Assembly: GCA_030737875.1 (NCBI GenBank)
Contig: JASFAX010000020.1
Location: 31,076,688 to 31,140,687, forward strand
DNA: 64,000 nt
Reading direction: 5' to 3'
From: Allium sativum
Taxonomy: Eukaryota > Streptophyta > Magnoliopsida > Asparagales > Amaryllidaceae
The notes under the pieces are model-generated. The model ran no database searches, was not told where the DNA came from, and worked only from the letters and a program-made list of their open reading frames with translations. Both the position numbers and the translations under genes were made by a program. Below, piece by piece: positions 1-9,960 of the stretch. Positions within the stretch are counted from its first letter, which is position 1. Each line of letters starts with the position of its first letter.

Positions 1-3000
1 CATAATCCATAAGAGATGGAGACGATCCCGATCGAGACACTCGGAAGTTGATCTAGTATTGGAAAATGAATTCGAAAGAGAATCATAGATAGCTCCCTTT
101 AGAAACTTCTTGCAGCATGGAGTGATTCCGATAAGAGAAGTGAAGGGCATACCATCGTTCATTATGCCTCTAGTTATTTCCTTTGAAAGTTTGTCCTGAC
201 ATAGATATCAATGAGTCTCATTGCTCGATTCACTGCCCAGAATGATTTAACAAAATTAGTAATTAACTTCCCGCTTGAAGGGAGATATATGCGAATGTAA
301 TGTCTAATGAGCGATGTTTTGGAATTAGAAAGTGAAGATTCACACTTCCATTCCCTTCATCAATTTTCTACCAAGTAACTCATTCCCCAGATGTTGGGGG
401 CAACTGGAGATTTAAGCGTGAATCGCTCGAGATTACATCATCTAATTCAAAGTTGATACATCATGAGTGTGCATAGCCGATTGCTTTGGCCTTGCCTGAA
501 GGTTAGCAAGTTGAAGGTTTAGAACGCTTACGCCTGAATGCTGATTGATCGTCTGTGCACCAACCTTTGTCCTGGACATAGGATCGAAGGCATATCAACA
601 AATTTATGAGATATGACTATCTCACCAGTAGCAACATCCTATTTCCTAGCATGGAAAGTACAAAAGTTTCTATAAGTATGGATTCATTGTTCTCTTGCCA
701 ATTACCATCCTAACACCAATGTGATGTTGTGCTAGCATTAGCGGTACATACATGACTCCCTGACACTCAAGCCTTGCCCTCAACAAGGGGGCAAGAAGGC
801 GATTCAAAGGAGATGCAACCTTGTCATTCTCTTACAATGTATACCTAAATGCCTTTGTCACTCCAAGACCCCAATCAATGTCTGTTCACACTCGGGAATG
901 CCATTCCACGACGGTTTGAAAAGACATTCATCACTAGCTAAAGATTTTGGCAGCCATCTCCGACAGAGATTGTCGAGGAAAAATAGACCTGCAAAGAGCA
1001 TGCAATACCATTTTCATATAGAATGAAATTCACTCCTTTAACCTAATTACTCTTTAACCATTACTCTTATATCTGCATGCTCTAAGACTTAGTGATGCAA
1101 TTAACTCAGATGAATTAATGTATGGATGGTGTAGATACCTAGGATTTGATACCGATCAAACTTCTAATACCCGCATACAGAGTTATGGAGCAATATCATG
1201 ATAAGCTTGACCGAACTGCTCGTTTATAAGCCATTCCCTCCGCCTGAACGAGGTTGTATAGCTCAGGTGGATCTAAGATGACCACCCACTCCTAGGCTCA
1301 TACATGGCAGAGCTAAAGATAATTGTGCATCGACTTTTGCATTTCAAAGTCGGAATTCGATTTCAGATGGATGCAGTTTGACCGTCTACATGGCTTGATC
1401 CTATATTTGACATCGCTAGATTACGTCAATCCAAATAAAGGAGGCAGCACTGCCCCTTGATATGCTTACTTTTAAATCATGCAATTTACTTTTACATGCT
1501 TCCCGAGTTATTGACATAACTAACTCATGCGATATGAATGATGCTGGTACCCGAAGTTCAGTGCCAATCACTCCTCACATGGATTGATCAGAGGAACGCA
1601 GAGCCTTAGCAAAAAATTTCTGACTGTTTTCCCAACAAACTCTAATCCTCAGAGCCTGGATAGATGTACGAACCTAGGACGAGTGTGAGGGGCACCCCAG
1701 GATTAAAGACCAATCGATCCATGACTCTAACTCTCATAATTTGAGAGAGCACTTAAAGGACGATACCGCAATGTCCGACCAAACTCCATCCCACGAGTTG
1801 ATGGGACGAGAGAGAATTCATTATTGCAAATGGCCACCTTTATCCATGAATCCGTGATTATAAGGTAGCGCCTCAGTGAGTGTGATCCGACCGCTTGCCC
1901 GAAAATACTCCATCCGCCAGAATGAAGCGTGGAGTAAGGACTAAAACAGAGTTTGAGAACGACACTCGATACGGAGGACTCCCGCTCTTGGAAATAGAGT
2001 GTAGAAGGAGCGTCGAGGCGAATGATGCAACTGTTCACCTAAATAACTCTAACCCCAAGACTTGAGGAGGAATATAAAGGACGGGAAGACGATGTCCACA
2101 GGACGTGAAGTTGCACCACGATTAAAGACAGCCTTGACCACATTCTACCCTTGGCAATCGACGAGAGAGTATAAAAGCGCTAGGGACTGGCGCCACAAGA
2201 ACTCCTACCATGATGAATGATCGGGGAGCAGACTGAAAGCTGAGTTCGAACTCTATCCTGGGCATACGACAGGAGAGTATAAAGGCATGTTGATTAAATG
2301 CCATAAAAGGGCTCCTACCTCGTTATAGTATCGGGGCAAGAGTGAAAGCTAAGCCCGAACCCTTCATGTCCGGACATGGGGGGCAATGCACTATCGATCC
2401 CGCTTGTTCACTATTGATTAGGAGCACACACAGAAATCACACCCCTACGATGACTGCAATTTGATATATTATTTATTTCAAGGGATGCCGAGTTGAAACC
2501 CTTATCTGATTTGTGATGCGATTTATTTCTTACTACTTAGTGTAGTAATGCTCTGACTACAAATCCATTTGATTGAAATATATAACAAACTTGCAAATGT
2601 ATGATATTGCAGGAATACCACTTTGTTTGCTGATGGAAGATTTACAGAGGATGACTGGTCAAGAATGCAAGGCCCACACTCTCAACAAGAACAAGCCAAT
2701 AGAAAGCAAAAAAGGGCCATGTACAGAATGCTGACGTTGATGCACAATGATAAGCATTCTACGTGACTCAAGGCGGCGACCAAAAAGGGGCCTTGAGAGT
2801 GAATTATTCAATGACACGTCATGCGACTTAATACACGCGGCTGGGAAGGACCCGACAAAGCCCTGGGATTCTTGATGTCTACCCAGTCTTAATATGATCT
2901 GACATGATAATGGCATTCATGATTTCTACGGACTGAAGATTTCCCTGACTATCCGGAATACACCACTCTCCATCTAACTTTGAAAAGGATCTGATCTAAC

Positions 3001-5704
3001 CACCACCTATCTTGTACCATAAGCTCTGGACTGGGGACATACCATTGCAAATATTTACAAATGGCATAACTTATATATCTGTGTCTAACATATACCTCGA
3101 TCTTGATAGGCCGCTTGAGGACCACAAGAAGGGATGCATATTGAACATTCATTTTCTAGTCTCGACCGACTTTCTGATTGAAAGACACCGAGTGAGGGGG
3201 AACGCTATTACTTTGACTTCTGGCTTGCAAGGAAGCGAATTACCTGATACTCCGACTCAAGGGCTAAGAAGAAGGAAGATATAAATTTCTTTCATGTTGA
3301 GGATGTGGATGCAGAAGGCGCTAGGAATGTAGGATGTCAACAAATTTCTTCTTGTGACGATCCCACAACATGTCAGACTAGATAAGAAATGGATGGTGCC
3401 ATTGCTGAATTGAGAACCCAGATTCTCAGCAAGATGAACTTCTCAAGAAATGAAAAAAATGATGGATAACTTCTTTACTTGAATAGTTGGAAGGACGAGC
3501 AACAAAGACTTTCTTGCTGGAGCAAGTATTGTGGGAATTCAAGCGATAACGAACTTGGCTCACACACTCCGTGTTACACGGTTCAGATTGCATGATACCC
3601 TAGGACAGGTTGGCAATGTAGTCTTGAATGAAACAAGGTGCAATCAACCTCCTCCTAAACATTTGCAGCATGCAAATTCTGACTGCAGCATTTCGATGAA
3701 AATGACGGCAATGCAAGCGTCACTGAAAACATAAATGGAGTCCAACCAACCTATGCTTCAATTCAAATGAATGCTTCAAATCCAACTCAAATTCAACATA
3801 AAATTTCCCATTTCTTAATGTAGGGGGCAAACGTGATCATTTGAGACAACTATAATCTGACTATATCGCCACCCGACTCCGAACCTCAGAGCTTGGATGG
3901 GAGACCAAAGACTAACATGACCTAGACATGAACAAATCATTTTGTTTCTAACTCTATCTCACAGCTTGATGAGGGTGTATAAATTAAGAAAATACATGGA
4001 TTAGATGATTAACATTTAGTAAAATCCCCGTTGATGGGGAGTACGGGATACGAACTTCGAGCAACATAATTTGACTATCCGCCAACTTTAGACACATTTA
4101 CTATTATCGGAGGTCCCCAAGATCCCAGACTATAACCAGAAGAATGGCTCGTAAAAAATAATCAGCATACATCCGAGTAGCGGATCATCATCTAGAATCA
4201 AAAGACAGAAGCTTGATTGACGACTATTACATATGCGGAATAAAAAACGAGAGACCAGCTTCCATTCATTTCAAGAGTTCATGCTGGGGGCACCAGCGCT
4301 AAATTATGCAATTGGCAACGACTCCACAAAAACGAAGGCCAGATTGCCAATGTTATTTAATGCTTCGTCAAAGGCAACACATCTCAAATGCAGCTCAAAG
4401 ATCTACGCCTATCGAACCAAGAGTGTCCTGTTACTCACTTCAATCAAACAAAGGTTTGGAGAGACTCTGCATTCGTTCCTCAAATAATTTGATGCCACGG
4501 TGGCATCGGTAGATCAACATGGACCATCTATGGTGTTGACAGCAGCAATAATCGATATTCTGGGTAACTCAGACTTCAAAGTCTCTCTAAAACGAGGCCC
4601 ACTAAGTTGCCTTGGCAGATTCACCTCTAGAGTAAACATCAATACCTTTATTCCGTGAGATTTTCCCAGAAACGTTGACGAATTCTACCATGAGATAGAC
4701 AAATTCCTACAACAAGAGGACATCTATATTGAAATGGATGTTCTCAATGTTCTCATAACAAAGAATGAAGCATCATCTGACTCCTAAAACGATCAAGACA
4801 AAAGAAAAGCCCTGGAAAATACCGATGGGAATGCATAATTCCAGAAAGAAACAATTTCATTAATCGATCCAGCAATCCTGATTGTCGAGCTCAATGGAAC
4901 CTAGCAGGAGGGATAGACTTAACAATACTTTGACGGCTATTTCGGATAATTCCAAAGCATGAATGAAGGAGCCCGAATAAATCCCAAACAACGTTCACTC
5001 GGTTTCATTATTGACAAGCTTACTCAATTCCATGGCTGATGCAAGTAGAGTATCTAAGTTCATTGTCGCTCGATGTCGCAATTCTCACTTTCTGACTGAA
5101 GAGATGGAATGACACCGACGTGAATGTTATTCGACCATTCACGTATACCAATCTAACGCTTGACGACATAAGAAAAAAGTATGGAATGACACGGTCAACC
5201 AAGATTGTTAAACCTGAAGCCCTAACCCGATGTGAAGAAAGAAAGTTTAAAGGCTAGAAGACTGGATATTCCGTTGACCTAGTCCAATCCCTAACGATGC
5301 TGGGGGCATAAGCACTGACATCACTCATCTTACTCTAAGATGGGGAGTATGAGCTTCAACTGACAAACTAGCTTTGAACATGATCCTGATTTTGTGCATA
5401 ATTCAGAACATATACACTATATCTCTGAAATATGACACGATTCATCTCAACCATCCAAGTGAGCCAACTAACGGATCAAACATGAATCCAAAGACTCGAC
5501 CTGTAATTGCATGAAATGGAGAGTGTGATAAACTCTACTGCCTTAGGATTGTGATGATCATACCAACCATTGGCTGGATTATAAAATGATCCAAAGTGAT
5601 AATGGCTTTCGGATACCTTATTGTTACGATTCGATGCGATCATAGAGCCATAGATTAATTTCCTGATATCAAGATAGTCTAGATCCAAGCAAAAGTGACA
5701 GAAA
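1..5704 (+). mobile_element. Family-D gypsy-like retrotransposon relic, second copy (partial)
   Basis: From about 500 to 5704 this block is collinear with about 50,940-56,110, inside the complete family-D element, at an offset of about 50.4 kb. Shared landmarks include the stretch around 1470-1570 (matching about 51,880-52,000), the TATAAAGG-containing repeats at 2040-2340 (matching 52,150-52,450) and the gag-like relic at 3100-4800. Divergence is high by eye, with many substitutions and indels, and no open frame longer than about 100 codons survives. Its 5' part lies outside the window and no LTR of it is visible. At 5705 it stops abruptly against a minus-strand gypsy pol tail. The orientation is taken from the complete copy. 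I see no host gene in it. Confidence 0.72.
2040..2340 (+). repeat. Degenerate repeats with GAGAGTATAAAGG boxes (family D)
   Basis: Irregular units of roughly 100 bp each end in a GA-rich TATA-like box: around 2067 (GGAATATAAAGG), 2164 (GAGAGTATAAAAG) and 2274 (GAGAGTATAAAGG). More decayed ones lie near 1744 and 1808. Four or five occur at the equivalent place in the complete element (52,088-52,450). Their role is unknown. They could be promoter-like or a simple tandem repeat. Confidence 0.5.
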
Positions 5705-5970
5705 CAAGTACGAATAATAGCTTTGGAAAGGAGGTTAACAACAAAAGCTTGAAAAGAAAAGCATACAAACGCGAATCTTGTCTTTGGTCTCCCAAGTTAC
5801 ATCCTCTAGGTTATCTCCCCACTAAACCTTCATCAACTTGACTTTGTTATTGCATAGCTTATTAAGTTCTGATCCAAGAATACGGGTACGAACTCGTCTA
5901 ACCATCGCCTTCTGTTCTACCTCTACTTCTATTGATATACTCAGATTAACTACTTCTGCAGTATCATGCA
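5705..5970 (-). pseudogene. Gypsy pol C-terminus fragment (chromodomain-like end)
   Basis: Reading the minus strand from about 5965 to 5740 gives a sequence resembling the tail of plant chromovirus polyproteins. A run reading RTRILGSELNKL is followed by a V-K-hydrophobic-x-x-W segment with an in-frame stop and then EDVTWETKDKIRV. The W-E-x-E/K-x-x-I/M-R pattern near the end, shortly before a final hydrophobic segment, is characteristic of Tekay/Del/CRM-type gypsy elements. The piece has no continuity with family D on its left and is cut on the right by LTR A. It is a fragment only; assignment to a specific clade is inference. Confidence 0.5.
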
Positions 5971-6287
5971 TGTAACACCCCGAATTTTTGAATAATCGAA
6001 TTAATTAAGTTAAAGAATAATTCATCTCAGATATGAGAATTAAGGGAAATGGGTTGCGCCATTGTGTTCAGCTTAGTTGACATAGAGTCCGAGTTTCCTA
6101 AATTGGATACCGGATGAAGGAGATATGGACGAACGAAGTTAGGCGAAAAATCAAAAGAAAAAAAATATAATTGCATTGGCGTACTTGGGAAGTAAGCCAG
6201 TAAAAAGTGGCACTGGCGCACCTATCAACTACGCCCAGGTCGAGCAGAAGGCCTGCACAGCTTTCTGGTGCAATCTGATCCGTATCG

Positions 6288-6327
6288 TTACTCATTGCTG
6301 AGTCCTTTCTAACTCCTTGCTGAGTCA
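6288..6327 (+). promoter_or_regulatory. Four TGASTCA-like sites at exact 11-bp spacing (LTR A, decayed)
   Basis: Heptamers begin at 6288 (TTACTCA), 6299 (TGAGTCC), 6310 (TAACTCC) and 6321 (TGAGTCA). The steps are 11, 11 and 11 bp, even though three of the four have mutated. The same array is intact in LTR F at 61743-61804. TGASTCA is the GCN4/AP-1-type bZIP palindrome. The last site lies 92 bp before the TATA box start. Confidence 0.7.
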
Positions 6328-6412
6328 TAGGGGCTGAGGTGTCACCCTATCCTAACTGAGCAGTTTTGATTAACCCTAAGATCATCCGACGGCTATAATT
6401 TAATTGAAATTC

Positions 6413-6499
6413 TATATAAACATGGGTAAACTCAAACCCTAAAATCAAATAAAAATCTGAATCATGGTCGTCATTCTGTCATCTTGTAACCTAGAGTAG
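6413..6499 (+). promoter_or_regulatory. TATA box (6413-6420) and mini-uORF of LTR A
   Basis: TATATAAA occurs at 6413-6420, with transcription expected to start about 30 nt downstream. An 11-codon reading frame (ATG at 6464, stop at 6497-6499) lies in the predicted leader exon. The equivalent position in the other LTRs also carries very short ATG frames. Confidence 0.55.
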
Positions 6500-7074
6500 C
6501 CGCCACCAACTAGAGGGAAATCAAAGCTAATCAACTCAATTCTATTCAACTCTAATCTAAATAATAACGAATCTACTACAAAGGTGAGCTAAATCAATTT
6601 CAGAACGCAAGACCTTCTTTTTGTGAGTTCGATTTCTTTAATAAGATAATTAACAATTTAATTGGATTGAGCTATGATTTGGATTATATGGTTATGTAGT
6701 GAATCATTGACCGTATGTTGTTATCTATGTTGTAAATCTATGATGTTATTATCTACGTTGTAAAGTTGTGATGTTATCATCTATGTTGTAAGTCTATGTT
6801 AATTGTTGGCTTATGTACAATCAATTCATAATGATGTTTCATATGCTAGTTCGGTTATGTTGTTGGAACTAATTCTTATGTTAAATCATATGTATGTATG
6901 CAAGTTTAGATGTTAGTTTAGATATGAATTATGTGCAAGTTAGTGAGAATCATATACGACCTTACATGTTTCATGACATCTATTTTATGTGTAAATTGGA
7001 TTTAAAGTTAGGCTATCACATGTGTACGTTAGATGCAAGTTTACATCATAGTTTATGTTGTTTAAATCACATAT

Positions 7075-7278
7075 GCAAGTTTACACCTTATGATTAGATC
7101 TATGACATCCATAGTTTATGCAAGTTTATGACTATTGCCTATGCAAGTTTACACCTTATGATTAGATCTATAACATCCATAGTTTATGAAAGTTTGTGAC
7201 TATTTCCTATGCAAGTTTACACCTTATGATTAGATCTATGACATCCATAGTTTATGTAAGTTTGTAACTTTGGCCTAT
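7075..7278 (+). repeat. Three 68-bp tandem copies in LTR A
   Basis: Units start at 7075, 7143 and 7211. Each opens with GCAAGTTTACACCTTATGAT and the copies differ by a few substitutions. They belong to the ATGCAAGTTT-rich zone found after the putative splice donor in all the long LTRs. Confidence 0.9.
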
Positions 7279-7568
7279 GCAAGTTTTAGATAAAAAACCT
7301 TATTCACACATTGTAACAACCCGTATTTCAATAACATGTTAAAACGAGAATCAAGGCAGAATTTAATTTTAAATTCTGAATCAAGTAAAACGGGCTATGC
7401 CATTGCGTTCGTCTCGGAAAAATACGCGAAATAGAGTTCGAGTTTTCGAGAATCGGAGTCCGTATGACCAGGTTATGGCCCGTCGAAGTTTTCGGGGTTT
7501 CCAAGTTTGAAAATCACCTAGGAAGTTCAAGTTTTGGGGTAGGCGGGAATTTTCCCGCCAAAGCCCAT

Positions 7569-7643
7569 GTCGACAGGGGAGTCGACAGGGCTGTCGACAC
7601 CCCTGGACCCCAAGTCGACAGGGCTGTCGACTTGGGTGTCGAC
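7569..7643 (+). promoter_or_regulatory. GTCGAC array, two triplets at 12-bp spacing
   Basis: GTCGAC palindromes begin at 7569, 7581 and 7593 and then at 7614, 7626 and 7638. Spacing is 12 bp within each triplet and 21 bp between them. The last site begins 147 bp before the TATA start, the same distance as in solo LTR C. LTR2 and LTR3 carry the same array, though LTR3 has point changes beside the sites. No binding protein is known to me for this site. Confidence 0.8.
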
Positions 7644-7784
7644 CGGGTCCAAAAACACAACTCCGTGTTTTGTGGCCTGGTGCACCTGGATGCAGTCTTG
7701 GTCTGGTCTGATGGGCCTGTGACGATTTCTGTGGCCTAGATTAATCCTAGATCTAATCCTAGGGCCTAAAACTATCCTAATCTC

Positions 7785-7887
7785 TATAAAAAGACCCTAA
7801 ACCTAACCTAAATCCCTAAAAATCAAACCTAGCAACTAAGTGCTGCCAAAATCAATCTTGATCATGGCCTCCATCTCCAATCCCTAG
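7785..7887 (+). promoter_or_regulatory. TATA box (7785-7792) and 7-codon uORF
   Basis: TATAAAAA lies at 7785-7792. ATG at 7864 opens a 7-codon frame (MASISNP) with its stop at 7885-7887, in the predicted first exon. The start context GATCATGGCCTCCA is shared with solo LTR C, and ATGGYCTCCA with the family-B LTRs. Confidence 0.55.
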
Positions 7888-8327
7888 AGCCTATGCACTC
7901 AAATCAAGTTCAAATCAAAAGGTGCAAGCTTGCTACCCCACATGAAGGCCAAATCAACGTTGCTATGCGAGTTCCATGACGATTCTTCAACAAAGGAGGC
8001 ACCTTTCTTAGCCAAGATGATTCATGCTCCTTTCCCTAGGCCTAACTAAGTAAGTTCTAGCTACTTTTGGATCAAAACGGTATTTTTAATGTTGACATGG
8101 GATAAAATGAGGCTAAACATGATTATGCGAACCTATATGAACCTTACCTTGCCTCTTGTGTTCATGTTTATGATTTTAGGCCATGTGAGTGACTTAATCA
8201 TGCCTCTCATGCTATGCATAACCTAGTTTAGCTTGCAAGTTTGGATCTTTATGCATGAAATGCTAGCATGAACCTTTAGGAACCACTTTACTTGTGAAAC
8301 ATTGGCTAAGACAAGATTTTGGGGCTT

Positions 8328-8560
8328 ATGCATGTTTATGAACCCAAACCCCTTATGCTAACATGCAAGTTTGTGGCCAAATCCCTTATGAGATTATGCA
8401 TGCTCGTGGCCAATCCCCTCTTTTAAGTTGTGCATGTTTATGGCCAAACCCCTTTTGATAATATGCATGTTTGTGGCCAAATTACCTTATGACACTATGC
8501 ATGTTTTTGGCCAAGGTTGTGCATGTGGAACCCAATCCCTTTTTGGCATCATGCATGTTT
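8328..8560 (+). repeat. ATGCATGTTT...GGCCAA degenerate tandem units
   Basis: About six units of roughly 40 bp are built on ATGCATGTTTNTGGCCAAAYCCC. They correspond in position to the ATGCAAGTTT repeats of LTRs A, C and F. Confidence 0.75.
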
Positions 8561-8760
8561 TGAGACCAATATGTGACATAGTATCCTTACTATGTTGGCT
8601 CGCTTTGCTTGAGTTGGGAAAACACGATTTTTGGGTAGTTAGATAAACATGAACATGTCGCAAAATCTTAACTTGAATATGACATGTGTTTATACTTGAA
8701 AATATGACTTGAAAGATAACATGGAAGTTGACATGTAGGTATGCATAAAAACATGAGCTT

Positions 8761-8823
8761 GGGAATTTACCTATTAAGTTAGGTCTACCCTTTGGGAATT
8801 TACCTATTAAGTTAGGTCTAACC
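8761..8823 (+). repeat. Direct repeat, 33-bp period
   Basis: The motif GGGAATTTACCTATTAAGTT plus AGGTCTA occurs at 8761 and 8794. The same motif is present three times in solo LTR C (47743, 47776 and 47819), always just upstream of the hairpin pair. Confidence 0.85.
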
Positions 8824-8883
8824 AAATGTTTGAAAACTTGTAACATGTTTTGGAAACATGATGAACTTAGATAATATGAGTGT

Positions 8884-8985
8884 GGCCAACTCGAGGTTGG
8901 GTTGAGTTTGCAACGTAAAACTACCCGGAACCGACCGGCCTAACTAGTAGTTGCAAACAATAGGACCCAATGTAAGAAGTTGGTC
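8884..8985 (+). other. Multi-stem hairpin 'a' of LTR1
   Basis: The outer stem is GGCCAACT/AGTTGGTC (one G-U). The middle stem is TTGGGT/ACCCAA and the inner stem GTTTGCAAC/GTTGCAAAC. The apical segment is CTACCCGGAACCGACCGGCC, whose two CCGG tetramers can pair. The motif CGAGG follows the outer 5' strand, as in all copies. Identical copies lie at 15360-15461 (LTR2) and 21837-21938 (LTR3). Confidence 0.8.
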
Positions 8986-8993
8986 ATGTCGCG

Positions 8994-9090
8994 CTTAAGA
9001 CCCGAGGTTAGACTAGGTTGTGGTGTAAATCTACCCGGACCCGCCCGGCTTAACTAGTAACCACAACAAGGTCTAATGTGAGAGGTTAAG
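8994..9090 (+). other. Multi-stem hairpin 'b' of LTR1
   Basis: Outer stem CTTAA(GA)CC/GGTTAAG, middle TTAGAC/GTCTAA, inner GTTGTGGT/AACCACAAC, apex CTACCCGGACCCGCCCGGC. Its stems differ from hairpin 'a', yet both remain paired, while CGAGG, the apex and the ATGTRAGAG side segment are conserved. Copies lie at 15470-15566 and 21947-22043. Confidence 0.8.
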
Positions 9091-9093
9091 AGT

Positions 9094-9112
9094 GCATTAA
9101 TTAAATTAATGC
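9094..9112. repeat. 19-nt perfect inverted repeat
   Basis: GCATTAATT-A-AATTAATGC is a perfect palindrome with a 1-nt centre, directly after hairpin 'b'. It is also present in LTR2; in LTR3 it is retained with the following base changed. Confidence 0.85.
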
Positions 9113-9114
9113 CA

Positions 9115-9960
9115 CATGATAAGGTTAAGTAAATTTGACTAATGACACTTAACCGATATGACACGAATGGGTAGGTTAAGTGGGACCGGGCTTGATTTCC
9201 TTAATGACACTTAACCGTGCAAGACGATTAGGAGATGGGGTTAAGTAATTTACACTTAACTAATCCGACTGGGTAATTAGATGAGGTTAAGTAATTAAGA
9301 CTTAACTAACCTAATCACGGTAATTAGATGGGGTTAAGTAATCCACACTTAACTAATCTAAACACGGTAATTCGACGGGGTTAAGTTAAACACTTAACCA
9401 ATTTAAACTTGGTAGTTCAATGAGGTTAAGTAACCAATACTTAACCAACTTAACGTGTCATTTGATGTGGTTAAGTGACCTAAACTTAACCAATTATACA
9501 TGAAGATTTGATGTGGTTAAGTGACCTAAACTTAACCAATCTAACTCGTTAATTTGATGTGGTTAAGTGAACTAAACTTAACCAACCTAACTCGTTAATT
9601 GGATGTGGTTAAGTGACCTATACTTAACCAATCTAACTCGTTAATTTGATGAGGTTAAGTTAACCTATACTTAACCAATCTAACGTGAAAACATGATAAG
9701 GCTAAGTCACGAATCACTTGAATACGCTTGACCGATTTGACTCGGTAATTTGACAAGGTCAAGTTAATTTATATAATTAACCAATCTAAAATGATAATTA
9801 GACGAGGTTAAGTTCTGGATTGCTTAATATACTTAGCCAACTTGACACATGGTTTGTAGGGTTAAGTCTTGGACTTGGATACTTAGCCAATTTTGACATG
9901 GTTTGTAGACGGGCTAAGCCATGGACTTAAGTGACACTTAACCCATTAGATAAACCCTAA
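9115..9960 (+). repeat. Array of about 17 GGTTAAGT...ACTTAACC hairpin units
   Basis: Irregular units of about 45-60 bp each contain GGTTAAGT and, usually 5-12 nt later, ACTTAACC or ACTTAACT, which pair. The spacer reads roughly AATCTAACTCGTTAATTTGAT. End units are more degenerate. LTR2 and LTR3 carry the same array, with one unit replaced in LTR1 (about 9452-9490). LTRs A and C have a few such units at the same position. It is not a CRISPR array. Confidence 0.85.

Noticed and set aside
7464..7739. 91-codon frame repeated in all three LTRs
   Set aside because: It covers the U3 GTCGAC array upstream of TATA. Its DRGVDRAVD pattern is the translation of the DNA repeat.
8487..8846. 119-codon minus-strand frame repeated identically three times (also 14963-15322 and 21440-21799)
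   Set aside because: It recurs only because whole LTRs are duplicated. It spans repeats and the 33-bp duplication and resembles no protein.
9115..9960. CRISPR-like look of the hairpin array
   Set aside because: Units vary in length and sequence, spacers are not unique, and the context is a plant retrotransposon LTR.
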